DNA of 64,000 nucleotides from Tretioscincus oriximinensis (lineage: Eukaryota; Chordata; Lepidosauria; Squamata; Gymnophthalmidae). Made by a program: the position numbers and the translations under genes. The DNA lies in the NCBI GenBank assembly GCA_022410635.1, contig JAJVDF010000413.1, positions 663,979-727,978 on the forward strand, written 5' to 3'. Under the pieces are notes generated by a model, which saw only the letters and a list, made by a program, of their open reading frames with translations, did not search any database and was not told the origin of the DNA. This document shows positions 55,279 through 64,000 of this stretch, piece by piece; position 1 is the stretch's first letter, and every line of letters begins with the position of its first letter.

Positions 55279-55545
55279 ATATAGTGAAGCAGGAGCTGTT
55301 GTGCTGGCAGCAGGCATTACTGGGAAGTGTATTCTGAGCAATAGGCAGCCTCTTGGCTATAGCCCGTGTGGGTTCTGCCCTGCAGACTACAGCTCCCAGC
55401 CTGCACCGTGGCTAGCCCTGGGAGGGAGAATGTTTTCTCAGTCAATCCGCACTCAGTCCTGCCACCTAGAAATAACTTTTCCGCTAACAGGAAGTTGCCT
55501 GGGAGACCCGTCTGTATCTCTGTAGCCAACTATTAAACTCGGGTG
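55279..55545 (+). repeat. Unclassified ZNF143-motif repeat, copy 2, right part
   Basis: CTGGGAAGTGTATTCTG and GACTACAGCTCCCAGCCTGC face each other, then ACAGGAAGTTGCCTGGGAGA. Colinear with 49130-49345. Confidence 0.5.
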
Positions 55546-55625
55546 CATTTCTTCAGAGTTCAAGAAACAGAACAGGCATGGAAGAAGCATTGGCTGAGGA
55601 TGGGAGATTGGCCTGTGATGGGAAT

Positions 55626-55822
55626 TGCTTAAGAAGAGCCCTGCTGGTTTGGGCTTCAGCCCATCTGGTCTCCGACTCCCAGGCAGTGAATCACCATTTG
55701 CACCTGGAGACTTTCAAGCAGAAGAAGGCAAAAACTTCACCTGTTCTCAATTCTTTGCAAATGGTAGAAATACTGCCTGTCGCTCCATCCCAGAGACAGT
55801 ATCTGGAGATCCATCCATTTAG
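55626..55822 (-). mobile_element. CR1 LINE 3' fragment
   Basis: CTTAAGAAGAGCCCTGCTGG, CACCATTTGCACCTGGAGAC, CTTTGCAAATGGTAG: the complement of the tail region. Confidence 0.65.
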
Positions 55823-57205
55823 GTGACAAAGCAAGAAAGGGGCTTGGACTGTTGGTGGATAATTCACTGACAGTGTCAACCCAGTTTGCAGCAGCAGAGA
55901 AAAAGCAAATTCAGTGTTAGAGATAATTAGAAAAGGAATCGGAAATAGATCGGCATCTGTCATTTTGCCTCTATATAAATCTATAAAGCCCACATATGTA
56001 GACTGACCAGATTTTTTGAGGTCCAAACTGGGGTCATTAATATGCATGCTAATTTGCATATTTGTGAATATGCAAATCTCCCACCAACATGCATTCCCCT
56101 CTGAAATTCCCACCCGAGAAATCTGTGAAGCATGCAAGAATTTTTTAAGTGTGTGAGAATTTTTGGAGTGCATCAGAAATGTGCATTTTAATTTTTTTTT
56201 TACTGTGTGGTGGGTGCCTTCAGCAGCTGGCCCCGGTTGCTAGACTCCCCTAGTGATGGTGCAGTAAATTGTTTTTTAAAATATATATATATATTTTTGA
56301 AGTGTGTAAGAATTTTTTGAAGAGCATGAAAATTTTTATTTTTTACTGGGGGGAGGATGCCTTCAGAAGCTGGCCCCGGTTGCCAGAGCCCCCTAGTAGT
56401 GGTGCAGTAATTTAAAAAAAAAAATCAAAAAATTTATTTTTGACGTGTGTGAGAAATTTTTGAACTGTGCAAGAATTTTTTTATTTTTTACTGAGGGGAG
56501 AGTGCTTTCAAAAGCTGACCCCAGATGCCTGAGCCCCCTAGTGGTGGTGCATTGAATTAAATTTAAATTTTTTTAAAAAAAATTTAATTTTTTTTCCCTC
56601 AGCAAAAAACGGGGAATGGCACACACACACCAGGAGGGCGGGATAGATACCCCAAACCTTGGTTTCCCCTGCAAAAAGGGGTCATCTGGTCAGCCTACAC
56701 ATATGGAATCCTGTGTACAGTTCTGGTCACACCTTTGACAGAATATTATAGAACTGGAGAAGATGCAAAAAAAAGGGACACGAGAATGATCAAGGGGCTA
56801 GAACACCACCTTTATGACATCGGAAGGCAACGTCTAGGCCCCTTCAGCCTCAAAAGATGGCGGTTAAGGGGGTGATCTAATTGAAATATATAAAATCAGG
56901 TACAGGATGCATAAGGTGAACAGAGGTGGTTTTTTTTTACTCTGTCACAAAACTCTAGGACTAGAGGGCAGACCTTGAAGCGCATGGGCAGAAGAATTAA
57001 AACAGACAAGGGAAAATATTTTTTCACCCGGAGGGTCATCAGACTGTGGAATTTACTTCCAGACGAGGTGGTGGTAGCTTGGATAGCTTCAAAATAGGGT
57101 TAGATAAATTCATGGAAGAGAAGACAGGTGTATCAATGGCTTGTAGGATGGGAAAACAAGAGGATTCCTGAAATGTCCTTTGCAGGAGTCAAGAACAGGG
57201 GAAGG
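55823..57205 (+). mobile_element. CR1 LINE interrupted by a hAT-like element
   Basis: CR1 RT remnants run to CTATATAAATCTATAAAGCC (55990) and resume at GGAATCCTGTGTACAGTTCT (56706), colinear with 8700-8760. It then continues to AATGTCCTTTGCAGGAGTC. The interruption is the element at 55999-56697. Confidence 0.85.
55999..56697. mobile_element. hAT-like element (699 bp) with perfect 8-bp duplication
   Basis: Termini TAGACTGACCAGATTTTTTG and GGTCATCTGGTCAGCCTA. Flanks CACATATG (55991-55998) and CACATATG (56698-56705) are identical, and the interrupted CR1 is colinear across them. The interior has an octamer-like block (GCTAATTTGCATATTTGTGA), then three to four modules with TTTTTATTTTTTACTG and CCCCTAGT-GTGGTGCA. 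No transposase ORF. Confidence 0.88.
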
Positions 57206-57879
57206 TTTTGCCTTCATTTGCTTGAGTGCCCTAATGCAATTGGTAAGACAGAATGCCTCCCTCCTGCTGCTATTTTGGATCTTGGCAGATCACACCCCAT
57301 TATCCTGGCTATCAAGTCTAGGCTTTGTGCTGACAAAACTGCTGGAAGCAATTACATTTTTATGGCTTAGTTGAGCTCTCACTTTTTCAGGACGTGCCTA
57401 GGCAGGGCGGCCATCCCACAATTCTCTGTTTNCTTGCGAAATTCCTGGGCTGGAAATTCTTCATCTTTGATCTCTTGCTTTTTTTAATTTTAAAAAAGTC
57501 CCATGGTTTGTTTCACTGACTTCCTCACCCTAACATAAGGGCTTCAGAGTGGGTCCAAGTAAATCTGTATCTCATTGGCGGCATCAGCCAGCCTTGGTGA
57601 GGAGTGAGCCTGGGAGAGGCTGAGAAACCTGAAGTACCCAAACTGCTGAGCTTTCAGTGTGGAGGAAGCAGGACTTGGCAGCTCTTCAACCATTACGCTG
57701 TTGCAGCACTTTCATGCACTGGGATTCATTTGTGCTACAGTTTTTCACCCACTCTTCTTCCAGAGGGTTCCGTCTGCAAGGCTAAGGAGTGGCAAAAATA
57801 ACTCTATAATTAGGCCCCCTTCAAACAACGAGTAAAATCTTCCTTGTAAAACTGCAGATTTTATTCATTCGTACCTACC
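57206..57879. other. No recognised feature
   Basis: Nothing supported. Confidence 0.4.
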
Positions 57880-57990
57880 TGCAAATTCTGTGGGGAACGG
57901 GTGAGACGTAACCAGGAAGTAAGTTCTGAGCATGCTCGGCCAAGACTCCAGTGCTGAAGTGTAGGAGAGGACCAGGAAATAAATACTGAG
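57880..57990 (+). repeat. Copy of the GAGCATGC repeat
   Basis: GTAACCAGGAAGTAAGTTCT and GAGCATGCTCGGCC: a decayed version of the palindrome at 2234-2253. Confidence 0.45.
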
Positions 57991-58143
57991 CAGCTCTTGA
58001 GAAGAAGAGAAAACATCAGAATTCTTTTGGAATTCTCAGACTCAGNAAACCCAAATTACTTTTCACTTTGCTGCTGTGTTCTTCCATTGTGAAAGTGGAT
58101 GGAATTTGAATTAAAACCTAGGGATGACCAGGATCCTAATCAT

Positions 58144-58354
58144 TAGGCTGACCAGATGACCCCTTTGGGGGGGGGGTGTCGAAAACCCNTTTTTGGGGTG
58201 CCTCCTGGTTTTTTCTGAGAAAAAAAAAATAAAAGCAAAATAATTTTTTTTAAAAAAATCTTTTTTGAAAAATATTTCCTCAGAAAAAACTGGGAGGCAC
58301 CCCAAAAAGAGATTTTCACACACACACACCCCAAGGGGTCATCTGGTCAGCCTA
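58144..58354. mobile_element. hAT-like foldback element with 8-bp duplication
   Basis: Termini TAGGCTGACCAGATGACCCC and GGGGTCATCTGGTCAGCCTA are near perfect. Flanks CTAATCAT (58136-58143) and CTAATCGT (58355-58362) match at 7/8. The interior folds back around AT-rich DNA. Confidence 0.85.
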
Positions 58355-58504
58355 CTAATCGTGGTGTTCCTTCTGAGCTTAGATTCAATTCATCTCTCTC
58401 TTGTTGCTGGATTAAATGAAGGTCTCCTGCACACAACAAGTTAAACGTGGAAAAGGATTGCAGAATGCAACTAATACTTGTACCTGTAAATCGACTTCGA
58501 ATGG

Positions 58505-58570
58505 ACTGAGACAACTAACCAGGAAGTAAATACTGAGCATGCGCAGTATGCGATTCTGTGTCTGGTAATC
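58505..58570 (+). repeat. Copy of the GAGCATGC repeat
   Basis: AACCAGGAAGTAAATACTGA, then GCATGCGCAGTATGCG. ATACTGAGCATGCGCAGTAT at 58530-58549 differs from the 2234 palindrome by one base and now resembles an NRF1 half site. Confidence 0.5.
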
Positions 58571-58659
58571 CTATTAAGGATCTTGTACACACAGGAAGGT
58601 TTCTCTCTTCCCCAGCTGCATGCATGGCAATTTTCGCAAAGGATTAGCTAAGAATATNC

Positions 58660-59510
58660 CCTGACAAATGTCATAAATTAATGGCGAGTGGCCCCCACCA
58701 TCTCCCTTAGCAATTATAAAACCAGACGAAGATTGATGAAGCAGATAAAGAACATTTATTAGAACCATTAAACAAGACAATGAAGGGTGAACATAAATGA
58801 AAAGGGGAAGGGATGATTCTGCAACAAAATAAACATAAGAACATAAGAACATAAGAAGAGCCATACTGGATCAGGCCACAGCCCATCGAGTCCAGCATTC
58901 TGTGTCACACAGAGGCCCACCAGATGCACCTGGGCAGTCCGAACAGAGGAAAGCAAAATATGCTGCTCCTGTTCGTGACTCCCTGCAAATGGTATTTCAA
59001 GAGTCCTGCCTGTTGCTCCATCCGGGAGGCTACATCCAGACAACTATCTTAGTATCCATTTATACCCTTAGTGATGGTGGGAGTTTAACCACCCAGGTGA
59101 TGGTGGACCACAAGTACCTGCTCCAAACAGAATAGCATTTCCACAGACCCACTTTTATACTTCATAATTGCCAACCCTGCCTTCTAACTTTCATTGGTCA
59201 TTCACTGATCATGGCAAAACTCTCATCCAATCACAAACAGCCAAGTAATCATCATACAAGCTGTTCCTATTACAGATCGAGCCAGTCAGTCACTGAATTG
59301 ACCTTTCAACTCCCAGAACCAAGTTCTTTGTTAGCTCCTTTGTTCATTCATCCCTTTGTAGCAAACCCCCTCAACCTTTACAGCTTGTCCCCTGGCTAAC
59401 TGCCAGCTTTATTCTCCCAGGCTAGAGGCCTCCTGCCTCCTGTCTTGTATTCTAAACTACAAGGGTTCCTTGAATGTACACCAGACACCTAAGGATCCTA
59501 ATAGTTTCTT
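58660..59510 (-). mobile_element. Possible LTR-like element interrupted by CR1
   Basis: On the minus strand a TATA-like GAAGTATAAAAGTGGG (about 59145-59162) precedes an AATAAATGTTC polyadenylation-like site (about 58750-58762). A minus-strand CR1 tail lies between them. Ends not defined; no coding region. Confidence 0.35.
58832..59074 (-). mobile_element. CR1 LINE 3' end, well conserved
   Basis: AACATAAGAACATAAGAACA octamer tail, then CATCGAGTCCAGCATTCTGT to ATCCATTTATACCCTTA. It closely matches the 47642-47900 copy, so it is among the youngest here. Confidence 0.9.
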
Positions 59511-59754
59511 CACCCAATGCCATAGACTTCATTATTACGCTTCTCTCATGGTTGACTGATCATTGGAAATTCAACCTCCATGCTCTATTTCTCACAACAA
59601 ATAACCTTTTTCCAGGTATATTGCGAAAACTCTGCTAATCTGTGGAGCTGAACCATCCCAACAATAGTAACATCATGGTAGGAAAACCTTGAATGCCTGC
59701 AGCCTGACCTCAGCATCCTTACAAAATGCAGGATGCAATCATGAGCTCCTTTTA
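59511..59754. other. No recognised feature
   Basis: Nothing supported. Confidence 0.4.
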
Positions 59755-59920
59755 AATTAGGCCATCCAGAACAGAACACAGGATGATCCTCCAAGTGTGG
59801 TCTGACCAAAGTACTGTAGAGAGGAATAATTGCTTCGCGTGACTGAGATTCTATGCTCCTCTGAATCCACCCCACACCCTAGGATCATATTTGCATTTTT
59901 TGCAGAAGTATAATCCTGGG
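59755..59920 (-). mobile_element. Older CR1-type RT fragment
   Basis: The minus strand encodes SREAIIPLYSTLVRPHLED, the conserved region after the RT palm in CR1/L3-type LINEs. It differs from the main family here. Confidence 0.65.
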
Positions 59921-59924
59921 ATTA

Positions 59925-61080
59925 TAAGAACATAAGAGGAGATGTGCTGAATCAGGCCGGAGCCCATCTAGTCCAGCATTCTGTCTCACACAGAGACCCA
60001 CCTGGGCAGCCTGAAACAGAAGAAGGCAAAATCTTCATTTGTTCTTGACGCCCTGCAAATGGCATTTCAGGAAAAATGCCTGCTGCTTCACCTTGGAGGC
60101 AGTATCCAGACATCCAGCTTAGTAGCTGTTTATACCCTTGGCTTCCATGAACTTGTCTAATTCTGACTTAAAGCTGTTCAGGCTGGTAGCTACCACCACC
60201 TCTTCTGGAAGTAAATTCCAAAGGCTGATGACCCTTGGATGAAAAAATACTTTCCCTTGTCTGTCCTCACTCTTCTGCCAATCAGCTTCAAGGAAGGCCC
60301 CCTGGTCCTACTGTTATGCAATAGAGCAAACATTTTTTCTCTATTCACCTTATCCATCCCATGCATGATCGGATCACCTCTCAAACACTGACTTTCGAGG
60401 CGGAAGAGTCCCAGAAGTTGAAGCCTGATTTCATAACAGAGATGCTCTGCCCCCTCCATCATTCTTGTTGCCCTTTTCTGTACCTTCTCCAGTTCCACAA
60501 TATTTTTTGAGATGTGGTGAGCAGAATTGTATACAATATTCCAAGTGGGGCCTCACCACAGATTTACAACGAGGCAAGACAGCACTTGCTGACTTGTTTT
60601 CAATTCCTTTCCTAATTATCCCTAACAATTAATTTGCTTTTTTTTACTGCTGCTACAAACTGGGATAACACTTAAATGGAATTGTCCACCAACACCCCAA
60701 GCTCCTTTTCTTGCTCGGTCACGGAAAGCTTGGTTCCCATTAGGTGGTAGGAGTATTTTGGGTTCTTTGCCCCAATATGCATAACCTTGCACTTGCTTAA
60801 GTTGAAGTGCATTTGCCACTTTGATGCCCACTCACCCAATTTCAATAGATCACTCTGGAGTGCCTTACAATCATTTTCAGTTTTCACTACCCTGAACAGT
60901 TTAGTGTCGTCAGCAAACTTGGCTACTTCACTATTTACCTCGGCATCCAGATCATTTATAAATATATTGAAAAGCAAGGGTCCCAGTACAGACCCCTGGG
61001 GTACCCCACTTCTTACCTCTTTCCACTCTGAAAACTGTCCATTTAATACTACCCTCTGTTTTCTATCTTTTCTATCGGCA
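59925..61080 (-). mobile_element. CR1 LINE copy with RT motifs (broken)
   Basis: From the tail (AGAACATAAGAGGAGATGTG) to the RT palm. The minus strand encodes LFNIFINDLDAEVNSEVAKF, then ADDTKLFR, LGEWASKWQMHFNLSKC, TEQEKELGVLVDNS and RPHLEYCIQF. The catalytic FADD is intact in this short frame, but there are frameshifts elsewhere and 5' truncation near 61080. Confidence 0.92.
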
Positions 61081-61647
61081 ATTTATGCTTGGCTACTCGA
61101 GCAGTTACTCTACCCAGGCTTACCTTTCTATAGCGTTTCTATCTAGGCCCCAACCAATGAGATCTTTTCCAATCCCCTTTACTGCCCTGCCTATTTGGAC
61201 CACCAGACTATTAACATATTTACAGAGAACACGGGACAATGGAGGGCACGGCTACTACATACATACTGTAACTATGTATTATGTATCATCATATCAGGAA
61301 CGTCACAGCGCCACAAGAACCTAAGAAGCGCCATGGCAATCTAGTCTGGCAGCTCTGTTCTGACTGTCTCTTTTAGACTAGTTTTGGGAGGAAAGGAGAG
61401 GGAATTCCAATTAAGTTCTACTACTTTTCCTCATCCTCAAACTAGACTTTCCAGCCCCACCGTAAACTGTGGGGTCAGCAATCTAGACAGTTTGCAGTGT
61501 AATTATGTGATTGCATATTTTCGCAACAGGGAGGTGGTTTAAAAAGAGGGCACAATTATCATAATGGCAAACACTGGCTGTTTTTGAAATGCCTGAGAGT
61601 TCATTGTCTATCAGACAGTAAACTGTGAAAATAGGGTAGTATTATGA
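61081..61647. other. No recognised feature
   Basis: Nothing supported. Confidence 0.45.
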
Positions 61648-62220
61648 TCTGTGTACAATTCTGGTCACCAGAATTGTAGAACTGGAGAAGGTGCAAAAAA
61701 AAAAACCACAAGAAGGATCAAGAGACTGGAACTGAATATGAAATCAGGCTGCAGTGCTAAGTCTCTTTAGCCTCAAAAGACGGTGGTTAAAAGGTGATGT
61801 ACTCAGGTATATAAAACCATGCATGGGATGGATAAGATGGATACAGGAAGATTAATTTCCCTATTACACGATACTAGGACCCGAGGGCATTCCTTGAAGC
61901 TGAAGGGCAGAAGAGTGAGGGCAGGCAAGAGGAGTATTGATTCACCCAGAGGGCCATTGGTCAGTGGAATTTACTTCCAAAGGAGGTGGTGGTAGCTTGG
62001 ATAGCTTCAAGATAGGATTAGATAAATTCATGGAAGACGGGTGCATTAGGATGTAAAAACAGGCATTATTTCTGTGATACCATTTTCAGGTAGCTTAGCA
62101 TGAGGGTTTGTCTTCTTCTGCTTCAGGCTGCCCAGGTGCAACTGGTGGGCCACTGTGTGAGACAGAACACTGGACTAGAGGGGTTCTGGCCCAATACATC
62201 AGGGCTTCTCTTATGTTCTT
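61648..62220 (+). mobile_element. CR1 LINE 3' portion
   Basis: From ATCTGTGTACAATTCTGGTC to GGGCTTCTCTTATGTTCTT. The end abuts the T run of the following L1. Confidence 0.85.
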
Positions 62221-64000
62221 TTTTTTTTTAATGATAATTTTTATTATTTTCACCATAATATATAACACAGAAAACACAAAAACATACAAACCTATGTAAC
62301 ACCCCCCCCCCCCTCAATCGGAACATAATGTACGATTTCAAACTATTAATCTCTGCTCCATGATCAGTAGGATAGCTTCCTTTAATAAGGGATGCGAGGC
62401 TGTAGAATCGGCAAAGGCAATGAGTTTCTTCCACTTGGTCGCCCGATGAGGTGAGGCCCGTTGCCCCCCCCCAAAATAAGAATTCTATAATATAGCTCCA
62501 CCATGACTCTATAGTCCATTTCTTGCGATCTTTCCAACCTCTAGCAATCACTAAATGACCTGCCAGTATTGGGGTCTCTATAAACACTTTTTCTTCCCAA
62601 CTTAACGTAAGGGGATCTAATATACCAAACACCCAACATTCCTCCGTGTTGTGTATGTTAATATTTATGGCTATGTTGATTTGTGATAAAATAAGTTGAC
62701 AGAATTGTTTAAGGGGTACAAAGCCCACATATGAATATAACTTCCTCTCATTTGACAGCCGTGCCAACATAATGGTGACACTCCAGCAATATGAGCCAGT
62801 TGGCACGGCGTTCTATACCATTTTGAAAATCTCTTCAATTCCGTCTCCCGTAATCTTGTATCCTTGTAAGTATAATATCTAGAGCACCAATCATTCCATT
62901 TATTTTGCATATTGGGAATTTCACGCTCCCAATATTCATATAGTCTACTGCTGTTATCATATTTATTACTGATGATTGTTCTATAAATTTCTTTAATCTG
63001 CTTCTTTTCCCCTTTTATAATGTTGCTAATCACCTGTTCCAGCTTCGATGTTCCTGTCATGATAGTTCTTATCTCCTGGTTATTGACAGAATTAAATCTA
63101 GAATGTTGTTGTAGCCAAAATCTCTGTCCTTGTTGGGCGGTTAACCTTCTTACATTAGCCCAGTCCATTGTCGTCCCGTTATCAATTAAATCTCTAATTC
63201 TTTGAATGCCATTACTTTTTAGATATTCCAAATATTCACTTAGAGCTGCCTCGCCTGTAAGATTTAATGCCAACAGCGAGGCAAGNTGTCTCCAGTTATT
63301 TGCCATCATCTTTAAATTAGATTTCCAGGCCTTATGGCATGACATTAGGGGGAGTAACCATAAGTTGGTTATGTCTTTCTTATACATCGGATTGAGAACA
63401 GTTCTATTTTTTAACCCATTCATTTCTAATTCTAATCTAGTTGGAGTTTGTGTTCTTTGATACTCTAGTTGAAGAATTCTGTATATTTGAAAAGCGTCTG
63501 AAAAGACTCTCAGAGAAGAGAGCCCCCATCCAAGCATATCTCTTCCTGCATAAAGAGCTGTATTAGATATTCTGTGTGCGTTCCCGTTTAGTACCCATAG
63601 CTTAATTTCCTTTTCCCAGATTTTGATCTTCTCATTCCGTACATATACTGGCAAAGTTTGGAAAAGGAATAAAAATTTTGGTAGGATCATCATATTTATT
63701 GCCCTAATTTTAAATGTGAGTGTCCATTGCTTATTGTTCCATTTTCTTAGCTTCGCTTTCACCTTTTTCCATGTGGGCTTATAAATTAATATCTGCTAAC
63801 TTGTTCGGATTTTTTGAAATCCATACTCCCAGATATTTAAATTTTTTCAACTTGCTGTCTAGTCCTGTATTTGTTTTTATCTGGTTACAATCTAATCTGG
63901 GAACATTTACAGTTAGCAGTTCCGATTTTTCCATATTTATCTTTAGCCCAGATAATTTTTCAAATTCATCAGTATGTGTTTTTATTATAGGAATAGAAGT
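62221..64000 (-). mobile_element. L1 LINE ORF2 3' half (broken, runs off window)
   Basis: The poly(A) end appears as a T run at 62221-62230. The minus strand encodes L1 ORF2 in order: LSGLKINMEKSEL (about 63900-63960), KKFKYLGVWISKNP (about 63810-63855), KWNNKQWTLTFKIRAINMMI with LPKFLFLFQ (about 63650-63750), LWLLPLMSC, a C-terminal cysteine/histidine knuckle (LCWHGCQM-GSYIHMWA, about 62720-62790) and VIARGWKDRKKW. Frame changes near 63770 and 62750 and an N at 63286 show it is not functional. The 5' part lies beyond the right edge. Confidence 0.93.

Noticed and set aside
44777..64000. Neighbouring genes expected near SGPP1 in other vertebrates (for example WDR89 or SYNE2)
   Set aside because: No WD-repeat or spectrin-like coding segment was recognised on either strand; they probably lie outside the window.

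Overview
The window looks like nuclear DNA of a squamate reptile. I infer this from several retroelement classes found together: CR1 LINEs with a TTCTTATG-type tail, L1 LINEs, a BovB/RTE fragment, Penelope-like palindromic insertions, tRNA-derived SINEs and small DNA transposons. I also infer it from a clearly vertebrate three-exon gene. A lizard is likely; anything finer is a guess. The assembly has one 257-base N gap and many single Ns.

The only host gene I can support is SGPP1 (sphingosine-1-phosphate phosphatase 1) on the + strand. Its coding exons are 22190-22927, 38773-38862 and 43490-44041, joined in phase 0 with GT/AG junctions. The predicted protein is 459 aa and carries all three lipid-phosphatase motifs. 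The third motif is completed only when exon 2 is joined to exon 3. A CpG-island promoter (about 21061-22189) precedes exon 1; it contains the N gap and two NRF1-like sites. Intron 1 is about 15.8 kb and intron 2 about 4.6 kb.

Layout. 1-21060: upstream intergenic DNA filled with CR1, SINEs, hAT-like foldback elements, Penelope-like palindromes and microsatellites. 21061-44041: SGPP1. Its introns hold CR1, a Tigger-like element, a BovB fragment, SINEs, solo-LTR-like pieces, a perfect 92-bp palindrome and a Penelope-like palindrome. 44042-64000: the 3' UTR, then gene-free repeat-rich DNA. This part has an L1 insertion with a 16-bp target duplication, a hAT-like element inside a CR1 with a perfect 8-bp duplication, nested LTR/SINE/foldback insertions, and a longer L1 running off the right edge.

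I see no CRISPR array, rRNA, true tRNA gene or second host protein-coding gene. The most unusual signals are: (1) Penelope-like palindromes that carry a hammerhead-ribozyme-like core; (2) the perfect palindrome at 33221-33312; (3) the hAT-like foldback family, defined here by its 8-bp duplications; (4) a CR1 tail duplicated around a single N; (5) repeat-borne regulatory motifs (ETS/CRE-like, ZNF143-like, octamer-like, NRF1-like).
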